Positions 1 through 6,529 of a DNA stretch of 7,153 bases are shown in pieces; position 1 is the first letter of the stretch; the number at the start of each line of letters is the position of its first letter. The stretch spans positions 1 through 7,153 of the forward strand of contig USIM01000046.1 in assembly GCA_900554675.1 (NCBI GenBank). Direction: 5' to 3'. Both the position numbers and the translations under genes were made by a program. The DNA comes from an uncultured Sutterella sp. (GTDB lineage Bacteria > Pseudomonadota > Gammaproteobacteria > Burkholderiales > Burkholderiaceae_F). The notes under the pieces are model-generated. The model searched no databases and had not been told where the DNA came from. It was given only the letters and a program-made list of their open reading frames with translations.

Positions 1-88
1 GGTTGATATTCTTTAACGCATGAAATTGCCCATAGTAAAAATTGAAGTTTTTCACTTCCATTTTGGGCTTAACTGACAGATCAGTCAT
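1..88 (-). CDS. pstB: PstB, phosphate ABC transporter ATP-binding subunit (N-terminal fragment, cut by window edge)
   Basis: PstB is the cytoplasmic ATPase of the high-affinity phosphate importer PstSCAB. Only the first 29 codons are in the window, running off the left edge. The translation starts MTDLSVKPKMEVKN and continues NFYYGQFHALKNIN. The NFYYG...ALKNIN segment is the characteristic PstB beginning, just before the Walker A loop, which lies outside the window. The ATG at 88-86 is supported by GGAG (101-98 on the minus strand) nine bases upstream. A second in-frame ATG at codon 10 has no comparable ribosome-binding site. The gene is preceded by a PhoB-type pho box array, which independently supports the call. 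In many bacteria pstB follows pstS, pstC and pstA. Here the upstream neighbour is an unrelated divergent gene, so pstB is the first gene of its transcription unit. Identity is seen in sequence; expression by PhoB is inferred. Confidence 0.9.
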   Translation of the reverse strand, partial: MTDLSVKPKMEVKNFNFYYGQFHALKNIN

Positions 89-97
89 TGATCATCA

Positions 98-101
98 CTC
101 C
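98..101 (-). promoter_or_regulatory. Ribosome-binding site of pstB
   Basis: The minus strand reads GGAG here, nine bases before the ATG at 88. This decides the start of pstB over the downstream in-frame ATG. Confidence 0.75.
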
Positions 102-134
102 GTGATTTTAGAAAGACTATTTTTCTTGGCTGAG

Positions 135-140
135 AGTGTA
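135..140 (-). promoter_or_regulatory. -10 element of the pstB promoter
   Basis: The minus strand reads TACACT, four of six matches to TATAAT, starting exactly ten bases after the last pho box repeat. That is the spacing of PhoB-activated promoters such as E. coli phoA, where the pho box replaces the -35 element. Transcription would start near 128 and leave a leader of about 40 bases before pstB. The spacing is seen; function is inferred. Confidence 0.65.
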
Positions 141-150
141 CGAATCAATA

Positions 151-190
151 ATGACCGATTTATGACAGTTTTATGAAGATATGATGACAA
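151..190 (-). promoter_or_regulatory. Tandem pho boxes (PhoB operator) upstream of pstB
   Basis: On the minus strand four 7-base repeats follow one another at exactly 11-base intervals: TTGTCAT, TCTTCAT, CTGTCAT and CGGTCAT, separated by the AT-rich spacers CATA, AAAA and AAAT. The two proximal repeats with their spacer match the 18-base pho box consensus CTGTCATAWAWCTGTCAY at 17 of 18 positions. The two distal repeats form a second, weaker box. Each box would bind a PhoB dimer, so two dimers are expected. The array is oriented toward pstB and a -10 element follows at the right distance, so phosphate-starvation induction of pstB is the straightforward reading. The array lies about 100 bases upstream of the divergent aldolase gene; whether it affects that gene cannot be judged. 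Confidence 0.88.
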
Positions 191-235
191 GATTAATTAC
201 TCTGAGTTAGGTAACTGACTTATTCCAAAATTCAG

Positions 236-274
236 TGGGAGGTATAAAATCGAACACCATCTCCCAATTTTTTT
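236..274 (+). terminator. Terminator-like hairpin in the leader of the aldolase gene
   Basis: TGGGAG (236-241) pairs with CTCCCA (261-266), and the right arm runs directly into a run of seven T (268-274). The 19-base loop is long and the stem is only six pairs, so this is a modest terminator by shape. It ends one base before the GAGG ribosome-binding site of the aldolase gene. No plus-strand gene lies upstream in the window, so there is no obvious message for it to end. It could be an attenuator for the downstream gene, a barrier against stray transcription from the pst side, or chance. Confidence 0.45.
243..248 (+). promoter_or_regulatory. Possible -10 element for the aldolase gene
   Basis: TATAAA (five of six matches to TATAAT), continuing as TATAAAAT, lies in the loop of the hairpin at 236-266. 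Transcription from it would start near 255, giving a leader of about 34 bases that carries only the right arm of the hairpin, so the hairpin could not form in that transcript. No convincing -35 is seen at the proper distance (TTATTC at 220-225 is poor). The assignment is tentative. Confidence 0.3.
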
Positions 275-288
275 GAGGTAAAAACAAC

Positions 289-1314
289 ATGATTCGTTTG
301 GCTTGTGACTATCAGGAAGGGTGTCACCCGAAGATTTTGGAAAAGTTGGTGCAAACCAATTTAGAAAGCACGTCTGGTTACGGTACGGATGAATATTGCG
401 CTAGTGCCAAAGAAAAGATTAAGGCGGCTTGCGAAGCGCCGAACGCAGAAGGGCATTTTTTAGTCGGTGGTACGCAAACCAATGCGACCGTGATTCGTTC
501 TATTCTTCGTCCTTGTGAAGGCGTGGTTGCTGTTAGAACGGGTCATATTAACGGTCACGAAGCTGGTGCCATTGAGTTGGGTGGTCACAAGGTTTTAGCC
601 ATTGAACCTCATGACGGCAAGATGCGCGCTGAAGATTTGGATCGCTTTATTGTCAACAACTATAAAGATGCCAGCTGGATGCATGGCGTGTTGCCGGCTT
701 TGGTTTACATCTCTCAAGCCACGGAAACGGGTTCGGTTTATTCTTTGGCAGAATTGACGGCAATTTCTGAAGTTTGCCGCAAGCACCAATTGCCGCTCTT
801 TGTTGATGGCGCTCGTTTGGGTTATGCCTTAGCCAGTGAAGGCAGTGATGTCACGTTGGCCGATATGGCTCGCTTGTGTGATGTCTTTTATATTGGTGGC
901 ACGAAGGTGGGCGCCCTTTTAGGTGAAGCCGTTGTGTTTTCCAATACCGCATTGGCAAAGAACTTCTTTACGATCATGAAGCAAGGCGGGGCTGTGTTGG
1001 CTAAGGGCCGTGTTTTGGGTATCCAATTTGATGCGCTCTTTACCGATAACCTTTATATGGAAATCAGTCGCCACGCCATTGCGATGGCCATGAAGTTGAA
1101 GAAGGCTTTGAAGGAAAAGGGTTACCAATTCTATTCTGAAAGTCCGAGCAACCAACAGTTTGTGATTTTAACGAATGATCAAATGGCTGAAGTTGCAAAG
1201 AAAGTGGCTTTCACGCAATGGGCCATTGTGGATGATAATCACACGGCTGTGCGTTTTTGCACGAGTTGGGCGACGACCGAAGAAACGATTGATCAAGTGA
1301 TTGCGCTACTTTAA
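289..1314 (+). CDS. Threonine aldolase-family PLP-dependent lyase
   Basis: The 341-residue product belongs to the fold-type I PLP enzymes of the low-specificity L-threonine aldolase / beta-eliminating lyase family. These typically cleave L-threonine or L-allo-threonine to glycine and acetaldehyde in the cytoplasm. The cofactor-stacking His is in GHINGHEAGA (His86). The Asp that pairs with the pyridine nitrogen is in FVDGARLG (Asp173). The Schiff-base Lys is in YIGGTKVGAL (Lys206). A GGTQTN loop near residue 60 would hold the cofactor phosphate. The sequence resembles the subgroup beginning with a CDY-EG motif (here ACDYQEG) rather than E. coli LtaE, so the exact substrate is uncertain and I give no symbol. 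Length is normal for the family and the frame is intact. The ATG follows GAGG (275-278) by ten bases. It is transcribed alone, with a terminator at 1336-1371. Confidence 0.88.
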   Translation: MIRLACDYQEGCHPKILEKLVQTNLESTSGYGTDEYCASAKEKIKAACEAPNAEGHFLVGGTQTNATVIRSILRPCEGVVAVRTGHINGHEAGAIELGGHKVLAIEPHDGKMRAEDLDRFIVNNYKDASWMHGVLPALVYISQATETGSVYSLAELTAISEVCRKHQLPLFVDGARLGYALASEGSDVTLADMARLCDVFYIGGTKVGALLGEAVVFSNTALAKNFFTIMKQGGAVLAKGRVLGIQFDALFTDNLYMEISRHAIAMAMKLKKALKEKGYQFYSESPSNQQFVILTNDQMAEVAKKVAFTQWAIVDDNHTAVRFCTSWATTEETIDQVIALL

Positions 1315-1335
1315 CGCTATTGAGTTAAGAGCAAC

Positions 1336-1371
1336 AAAAAAGGCATTGAGGTTTCGTTCTCAATGCCTTTT
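1336..1371. terminator. Bidirectional terminator between the aldolase and SulP genes
   Basis: A perfect 13-bp inverted repeat, AAAAGGCATTGAG (1338-1350) and CTCAATGCCTTTT (1359-1371), encloses an 8-base loop. Read on the plus strand it ends in four T and stops the aldolase message. Read on the minus strand it ends in six T (complement of 1336-1341) and stops the SulP message. It sits between the two convergent stop codons, 21 bases past one and 14 past the other, as expected for a shared intrinsic terminator. Confidence 0.92.
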
Positions 1372-1385
1372 CTAATACGTAGAAA

Positions 1386-3092
1386 TTACTTCATGTTTTG
1401 AAGGAGTTTACGTGCCAAACGTTCGGCTTCCATCATGTCGTTGGTCATATTATTGCCCAACGTTTGAGCGATGCCGGTGCGTTGCATTTGACGCAACGTG
1501 TGACCCGTGGCACCACAAATAATCAATTCAAAGTGACGGCGCTTCAACGCACGGATATACGTTTGAATGATGTCCATGGCAGAGTTGTCGATGTTCATCA
1601 ACGTCGTGCAATCAAAGATCACCACCTTATTGGCATTGTGAGCCGTGATGCGCTTGGGATCCGTGACCGTGTTGAGTTTGGAAACAGAACCAAAGAAGAG
1701 CGAACCTTGCAATTGCCAAGCTTCGATGCCTTCGGGCGTATCCACGGACAACGTGATGGGTGTCACCTTCGTCAACGTATTCATGCGATAGATGAAGAAC
1801 AAGCAAGACGTCAACAAGCCCACTTCCACAGCCACCGTCAAGTCAAAGATCACCGTCAAGAAGAACGTCAACAAGAGCGTAACCTTGTAGCTCATCGTCA
1901 TTTGACGCAAGCGGTTAAATTCAGCCCAGTTGCCCATGTTGCTGGCAACAAAGAACAAGATGGCAGACAAGGCGGCCAACGGAATGTTGCTGGCCAAAGG
2001 AGCGGCAACCAAAACAATCACCAAAAGGGTGATGGCATGCACGACGCCTGAGACCGGAGAGATAGCACCACTCTTAATGTTCGTAACCGTACGGGCGATG
2101 GTACCCGTGGCAGGAATACCGCCAAAGAAAGGCACCACCAAGTTAGCAATGCCTTGGCCCATCAATTCTTGGTTCGGGTTGTGACGATCGTCCGTTAACG
2201 TGTCAGCCACACGAGCGCACAACAAGGACTCAATAGCACCCAACAAGGCCAACGTGATCATCGGGGAGATCAAGTGGCGGATGTTTGCCCAGTCAAAAGC
2301 GGGGATTTGCAAATCCGGTAACGTTTGGGGAATGCCACCGAACTTACTGCCGATCGTTTCAACCGGAAGGTTAAAGGTCGTGACTGCCAACATGGAAAGC
2401 ACCAACACAACGACCGTGCCCGGGATCTTGGCAACCCAACGCAACCATTGAGCAGAGTGGGTGGACGTGTCCTTGGGCCAGAACTTCACAATGGCAAATG
2501 AAACCAATGCAACGCCTAAAGCGTAGTAATTGACCGTGTGGATATTGGCCCAGATGGCATTGATTTGACCGAAGAAGTCGGCCGGCATATTTTCAATCTT
2601 CAACCCCAAGAAGTCCTTGACCTGAGACAAGGCAATCAAGACGGCAATACCGTTGGTAAAACCAATCACGATCGATACAGGGATAAAGCGAATGAGGTTA
2701 CCGACCTTCAATAGCCCCATAAGTAGCAAGAGGATACCGCTACCGATGGTGGCGATCATTAAGTTGGCTAAGCCATAGTTGGCAATAATGCCGTAAATGA
2801 TCACGATGAAGGCACCGGCGGGACCGCCGATTTGCACACGGCAACCACCAAGAATGGCGATCAAAAAGCCGGCAATGATCGAGGTATAAATACCGGCTTC
2901 AGGGGTGACGCCAGAGGCGATGGCAAAGGCCATGGCCAAAGGTAAAGCAACCATACCGACAGTTAAGCCGGAGCTGATGTCGCGTGTTAATTGATGGGCA
3001 CTATAGTGTCCGATTAAATCAAGGCTGACCGGGTGGAACGGTTCAAGAGGGATATTTCCCATCACCTTTTTTAAGCGTTGACCCAAACTCAT
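1386..3092 (-). CDS. SulP-family (SLC26) anion transporter with C-terminal STAS domain
   Basis: The 568-residue inner-membrane protein has a SulP transport domain over roughly residues 25-440 and a cytoplasmic STAS domain over about 445-555. The length is close to E. coli DauA/YchM. The family's anion-site motif appears as GGPAGA (residues 89-94). The conserved acidic residue in LLGAIESLL (Glu288) and the block FFGGIPATGTIARTVTNIKS are present. The STAS domain keeps the FDCTTLMNIDNSA strand-helix motif, with Asp502 and Ser504 in the region corresponding to the anti-sigma-antagonist phosphorylation loop. Substrates in this family include sulfate, bicarbonate and dicarboxylates; the sequence does not decide which, and no carbonic anhydrase lies nearby. 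The open frame extends 19 codons upstream to an ATG at 3149, but that ATG is inside the metG terminator hairpin, so I choose the ATG at 3092. No Shine-Dalgarno sequence precedes it. A weak -10 (TAATCT, 3112-3107, minus strand) would give a very short leader. Confidence 0.9.
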   Translation of the reverse strand: MSLGQRLKKVMGNIPLEPFHPVSLDLIGHYSAHQLTRDISSGLTVGMVALPLAMAFAIASGVTPEAGIYTSIIAGFLIAILGGCRVQIGGPAGAFIVIIYGIIANYGLANLMIATIGSGILLLLMGLLKVGNLIRFIPVSIVIGFTNGIAVLIALSQVKDFLGLKIENMPADFFGQINAIWANIHTVNYYALGVALVSFAIVKFWPKDTSTHSAQWLRWVAKIPGTVVVLVLSMLAVTTFNLPVETIGSKFGGIPQTLPDLQIPAFDWANIRHLISPMITLALLGAIESLLCARVADTLTDDRHNPNQELMGQGIANLVVPFFGGIPATGTIARTVTNIKSGAISPVSGVVHAITLLVIVLVAAPLASNIPLAALSAILFFVASNMGNWAEFNRLRQMTMSYKVTLLLTFFLTVIFDLTVAVEVGLLTSCLFFIYRMNTLTKVTPITLSVDTPEGIEAWQLQGSLFFGSVSKLNTVTDPKRITAHNANKVVIFDCTTLMNIDNSAMDIIQTYIRALKRRHFELIICGATGHTLRQMQRTGIAQTLGNNMTNDMMEAERLARKLLQNMK

Positions 3093-3134
3093 TTTTATTT
3101 TCGAAAAGATTAGAGAGAATTTTGGAATTAATGT

Positions 3135-3165
3135 AAAAACAGTTGGCATGAAGCCAACTGTTTTT
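3135..3165 (-). terminator. Intrinsic terminator of metG
   Basis: A perfect 13-bp inverted repeat, AAAAACAGTTGGC (3135-3147) and GCCAACTGTTTTT (3153-3165), has a 5-base loop. On the minus strand the stem ends in five T, 48 bases after the metG stop codon. By symmetry it could also stop plus-strand transcription, but no plus-strand gene ends here. It separates metG from the co-oriented SulP gene and covers the longer SulP start candidate at 3149. Confidence 0.9.
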
Positions 3166-3213
3166 AGATACGCCCGTAAGTTTAGAGACTTTTCTAGTTA
3201 AAGCAAGTCCTAA

Positions 3214-5262
3214 TTAATGTAAACGCATGCCGGGGGTAGCACCTTCTTGCGGTTCAAGAATGTACAAACCCGTCTTTTCATCGGCGTTGCAGGCCGACAA
3301 AAGCATACCTTCGCTCACACCAAACTTCATCTTGCGCGGGGCAAGGTTGGCAATCACGACCGTCAACTTGCCTTCAAGATCCTTCGGATCGTAGTAGGCC
3401 TTGATGCCGGAGAAGATATTACGGGTCTTGCCTTCGCCTAAGTCCACCGTCAAGCGCAAAAGCTTCGTGGAGCCTTCAACGTGTTCGCACTTCACGATCT
3501 TGGCGATACGAAGGTCGAGCTTATTGAAGTCATCAATCGTCACTTCCGGAGCAATTTCTTCACCACCGGGAGCGGGCGTTGCGGGCACTTCGGGAACGCC
3601 CGGCACCAAAGCATCCAATTGCTTGATGTCTGCGCGTTGCATCAAGTGCTTATAAGGCATGATCGTGTTGGCGCTCGTTAAAGCACAAGCGGCCGTATCC
3701 CACGTCAATTCGCCACAACCCAAGAAAGCTTCAACATTAGCAGCGGTTGCGGGCAATACGGGCTTGAGCATCGTCGTCAAGAGACGGAACGTTTCCAAGG
3801 CAACGGAGCAGACTTCGTGCAACTTGGCCTTTTGCGTTTCATCCTTAGCCAAATCCCAGGGCTTTTCACGGTCAACGTATTCGTTAACGTAGTTAGCCAT
3901 TTCCATAGCTAAGCGAATGGCCTTGCCGTATTCACGGTCGTTGTAGAACTTGGCTACGTTAGCGACGTTGTCTCGCAAACGAATCACCAATTCATGATTT
4001 TCCAAGCCATCTGCCACATGACCGTCAAAGCGCTTGACGATGAAACCGGCGGCACGGCTAGCGATGTTGACATACTTACCGATCAAGTCGCTGTTAATAC
4101 GAGCGATGAAGTCTTGCTTACCGAAGTCAACGTCATCTAACGTGGGGCCAAGCTTGGCAGCCAAGTAGTAACGCAACCATTCCGGGTTCATGCCGAGTTC
4201 GAGGTACTTCATGGGGCTGATACCCGTACCGCGGCTCTTACTCATCTTGCGACCGTCAACGGTCATAAAGCCGTGAACGAAAACGTTATCGGGCACAAGG
4301 TAGGGTTGACCTGCAAAGTGCAACATCACCGGCCAGAAAAGCGTGTGGAAATAAATAATGTCCTTACCGATGAAGTGAATTTGTTCGGTCTTTTCATCGT
4401 TTAAGAATTCCCAGATGTCAAAGCCTTGCTTTTGAGCATAGTTCATCAAGCTGGCGTAGTAGCCGACCGGAGCGTCAAGCCACACATAGAAGAACTTGTT
4501 GGGAGCATCGGGAATCGGAATACCGAAATAGGGGCCGTCACGGGAAATATCCCAGTCGCCCATCTTGCCGTCTTCGAGCCACTCTTCGTCCTTGGCACGA
4601 ACTTCGGGTTGAACGCGGGCAGCGCCACTCTTGCCTTGGCCGCGAACCCAGTCACGCAAGAATTCCGTACAGGCCGGATCGGACAACTTAAAGAAGTAGT
4701 GCGTCGAGGTGCGCAATTCAGGCTTAGCGCCAGACAAGGCAGAGTAGGGGTTGATCAATTCGGTCGGAGCGTAAACGGCACCACACTTTTCACAGTTGTC
4801 ACCGTATTGGTCATCAGCTCCGCACTTCGGGCACGTACCCTTAATGAAGCGGTCAGCCAAGAACATGCCCTTAACCGGGTCATAGAATTGTTCGATGTCC
4901 TTCGTGTAAATCAAGCCCTTGGCCAACAAACGCTTGTAGATGTCTTGAGACAATTGAACGTTTTCTTCGCTGTCGGTGGAGTACCAGTGGTCAAAGTGGA
5001 TGTGGAAGCCGTCGAGGTAAGCCTTACGACCGGAGGCAATGCGAGCCACCAATTCCTTGGGCGTAATCCCTTCTTTTTCGGCAGCAATCATCATCGGAGC
5101 GCCGTGGGTGTCGTCACCGCCGCAGAAGTGAACCGTGTTGCCGAACATGCGTTGCGTGCGTGCCCAGATATCCGCTTGAATGTATTCCATGATGTGACCG
5201 ATGTGGAACACACCATTGGCGTACGGTAACGCCGTGGTCATAAAAATTTGTCGCTTTTGCAT
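3214..5262 (-). CDS. metG: Methionyl-tRNA synthetase
   Basis: This cytoplasmic enzyme charges tRNA-Met and initiator tRNA with methionine using ATP. The 682-residue protein has the class I HIGH motif (residues 20-23, in [10 protein letters not shown]) and the KMSKS loop (339-343, in [10 protein letters not shown]). It has a CPKCG...CEKCG zinc knuckle with cysteines 144, 147, 157 and 160, an anticodon-binding helical domain (roughly 380-530), and a C-terminal Trbp111/EMAPII-like tRNA-binding domain (about 574-682). The Ala/Pro-rich stretch near 550-570 is the linker to that domain. The length matches the long, dimeric E. coli type (about 677 residues). The start is the ATG of [17 protein letters not shown], with GGAAAG ten bases upstream. 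A TTG start 14 codons earlier would lie upstream of the likely transcription start. A terminator follows at 3135-3165. The frame is intact. Confidence 0.97.
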   Translation of the reverse strand: MQKRQIFMTTALPYANGVFHIGHIMEYIQADIWARTQRMFGNTVHFCGGDDTHGAPMMIAAEKEGITPKELVARIASGRKAYLDGFHIHFDHWYSTDSEENVQLSQDIYKRLLAKGLIYTKDIEQFYDPVKGMFLADRFIKGTCPKCGADDQYGDNCEKCGAVYAPTELINPYSALSGAKPELRTSTHYFFKLSDPACTEFLRDWVRGQGKSGAARVQPEVRAKDEEWLEDGKMGDWDISRDGPYFGIPIPDAPNKFFYVWLDAPVGYYASLMNYAQKQGFDIWEFLNDEKTEQIHFIGKDIIYFHTLFWPVMLHFAGQPYLVPDNVFVHGFMTVDGRKMSKSRGTGISPMKYLELGMNPEWLRYYLAAKLGPTLDDVDFGKQDFIARINSDLIGKYVNIASRAAGFIVKRFDGHVADGLENHELVIRLRDNVANVAKFYNDREYGKAIRLAMEMANYVNEYVDREKPWDLAKDETQKAKLHEVCSVALETFRLLTTMLKPVLPATAANVEAFLGCGELTWDTAACALTSANTIMPYKHLMQRADIKQLDALVPGVPEVPATPAPGGEEIAPEVTIDDFNKLDLRIAKIVKCEHVEGSTKLLRLTVDLGEGKTRNIFSGIKAYYDPKDLEGKLTVVIANLAPRKMKFGVSEGMLLSACNADEKTGLYILEPQEGATPGMRLH

Positions 5263-5272
5263 GATGATAGGA

Positions 5273-5278
5273 CTTTCC
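5273..5278 (-). promoter_or_regulatory. Ribosome-binding site of metG
   Basis: The minus strand reads GGAAAG ten bases before the ATG at 5262. It is a moderate Shine-Dalgarno match. The next in-frame ATG, seven codons on, has none, so this site favours the 682-residue form. Confidence 0.5.
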
Positions 5279-5305
5279 GAAAAGAAATTAAGTAACAAAC
5301 CCAAT

Positions 5306-5314
5306 ATTTTAGCA
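5306..5314 (-). promoter_or_regulatory. Extended -10 promoter element of metG
   Basis: The minus strand reads TGCTAAAAT: an extended -10 (TG, one base, then TAAAAT, five of six matches to TATAAT). The -35 region is poor, as is common for extended -10 promoters. Transcription would start near 5299, just downstream of the TTG codon at 5304, which excludes that codon as the start. Confidence 0.5.
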
Positions 5315-5400
5315 AAGCGAAGGCAGGAGAGCTTTTTTCTCTAATAGCTAATGTATAGGATAGAAAAAAATGAGCTTTTTGTAAGAGGTTTTGTCGTCAC

Positions 5401-5429
5401 TTGTTTCTGTCGAGAAAAAATCGCAAAAT
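5401..5429 (+). promoter_or_regulatory. Possible promoter of mrp
   Basis: TTGTTT (5401-5406) and CAAAAT (5424-5429) are 17 bases apart and match the -35 and -10 consensus at three and four of six positions. Transcription would begin near 5436, just upstream of the ribosome-binding site. This is the best-spaced pair I find between metG and mrp, but it is weak. Confidence 0.3.
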
Positions 5430-5443
5430 TAGTAACACTATTT

Positions 5444-5450
5444 TGGAGGA
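5444..5450 (+). promoter_or_regulatory. Ribosome-binding site deciding the GTG start of mrp
   Basis: TGGAGGA is a near-perfect Shine-Dalgarno sequence, with its GGAGG core nine bases before the GTG at 5459. It is the strongest ribosome-binding site in the window and overrides the longer open frame beginning at 5351. Confidence 0.85.
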
Positions 5451-5458
5451 CTTTTGTT

Positions 5459-6529
5459 GTGATTAATAAAGAACAAATTCAGAACGTTTTAAAAACAGTC
5501 ATTGATCCGCTAATGGGCATCGATTACGTAGCAGCCCGTATGGTCAATATTGATGAGGCAGGCGCTAAGGTAACGATTCAGTTGGGTTACCCCGCTAAAC
5601 GTTACATCGATGAAGTTAAAACTAATGTCGAAAAAGCTTTTGCTCAAGCTGGCATTGAAGTTGAAGTGGCAGTTGAACAAAAGATTGTGGCCCACGCCGT
5701 TCAACGCACACTTAAAGTTTTACCCAACGTTAAAAACATTATTGCTGTCTCAAGCGGCAAGGGCGGTGTCGGTAAAAGCACGGTGGCTGCTAACGTTGCT
5801 TTGGCCTTATCTGAGCAAGGCGCCCGTGTCGGGATGCTCGATGCGGACATCTACGGCCCGTCTCAACCCTTAATGTTAGGGGCTTTCGGTCGTCCCATGA
5901 CCAACGACGGTCAAAATATGAATCCGATCGAATCCTTGGGATTGCAAATTAATTCCATCGGTTTTTTGATTGACCCCGATGAACCGATGATTTGGCGCGG
6001 CCCCTTAGTGGCTCAAGCCTTAACGCAGCTATTGACGCAAACGGCTTGGAACGAGTTGGATTACTTGGTTATTGATATGCCACCGGGCACCGGCGACATT
6101 CAATTGACGCTTTCTCAAACGGTGCCCGTGACGGGGGCTATTGTGGTTACCACGCCTCAAGACATCGCACTATTGGATGCCAAGAAGGGCTTAAAGATGT
6201 TCCAAAAGGTCAATGTGCCGATTTTGGGCATCGTTGAAAACATGTCGATGTTTAAGTGCCCAAATTGCGGTCATATGGAACACATCTTTGGCGAAGGTGG
6301 TGCCAAGCGCATGAGCGAAACGTATCACGTGGATGTTTTAGGCCAATTGCCCTTAGATTCCAAGATCCGTGAAGAGGCCGATTCCGGTGCTCCCACCGTT
6401 GTGGCGTCGCCCGATAGCTACGCCGCTGAGGTTTACCGTGAGATTGCTTTAAAGGCCGCCGCTGCGATTGCAAAGACCGCAAAAGACATGTCTTTGAAGA
6501 TGCCCACTATTAAAGTAGAGAATAACTGA
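5459..6529 (+). CDS. mrp: Mrp/ApbC Fe-S cluster carrier ATPase
   Basis: Mrp (ApbC) is a cytoplasmic P-loop ATPase that binds an Fe-S cluster and passes it to target proteins. The 356-residue product starts with a MIP18/DUF59 domain (about residues 4-75, containing VIDPLMGIDYV). The ATPase domain has a deviant Walker A motif GKGGVGKS (100-107), with the signature Lys101, then DADIYGPSQP (128-137), MIWRGPLV and the Walker B-type DYLVIDMPPGTGD. The cluster-binding CxxC motif is CPNC (Cys267 and Cys270). Length agrees with E. coli Mrp (369). The frame is open upstream to 5351, but those 36 codons are not family-like, and the GTG at 5459 has a strong ribosome-binding site. The gene is divergent from metG. 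Its stop overlaps the start of the yheT-like gene by one base (TGATG), so the two are very likely co-transcribed and translationally coupled. Confidence 0.95.
   Translation: MINKEQIQNVLKTVIDPLMGIDYVAARMVNIDEAGAKVTIQLGYPAKRYIDEVKTNVEKAFAQAGIEVEVAVEQKIVAHAVQRTLKVLPNVKNIIAVSSGKGGVGKSTVAANVALALSEQGARVGMLDADIYGPSQPLMLGAFGRPMTNDGQNMNPIESLGLQINSIGFLIDPDEPMIWRGPLVAQALTQLLTQTAWNELDYLVIDMPPGTGDIQLTLSQTVPVTGAIVVTTPQDIALLDAKKGLKMFQKVNVPILGIVENMSMFKCPNCGHMEHIFGEGGAKRMSETYHVDVLGQLPLDSKIREEADSGAPTVVASPDSYAAEVYREIALKAAAAIAKTAKDMSLKMPTIKVENN

Noticed and set aside
43..57. Short inverted repeat GAAGT...ACTTC near the left edge
   Set aside because: It lies inside the pstB coding sequence, has five-base arms and no T run, and is explained by the codons.
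181..210. A 9-codon frame (MMTRLITLS) upstream of the hairpin at 236-274, as a possible threonine-type leader peptide
   Set aside because: It has no ribosome-binding site, only two Thr codons, overlaps the pho box array, and ends 26 bases before the stem. Leader-peptide attenuation would need more than this.
205..216. Small inverted repeat AGTTA-gg-TAACT between the pho boxes and the aldolase
   Set aside because: Five-base arms are expected by chance in a 200-base AT-rich gap, and there is no regulator gene beside it to suggest an operator.
1398..2051. A 217-codon plus-strand open frame opposite the SulP gene
   Set aside because: It lies entirely antisense to a conserved SulP/STAS coding sequence. 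Its product is rich in His, Arg and Gln with no domain I recognise, as expected from reading the complement of another gene.
4426..5229. A 267-codon plus-strand open frame opposite metG
   Set aside because: It is antisense to the catalytic core of metG, including the zinc-binding and HIGH regions. Its product is low-complexity and Val/Gly-rich with no recognisable motif.
5302..5304. TTG start giving a 696-residue metG product
   Set aside because: It sits just upstream of the inferred transcription start, has no ribosome-binding site, and adds 14 residues not typical of MetRS.
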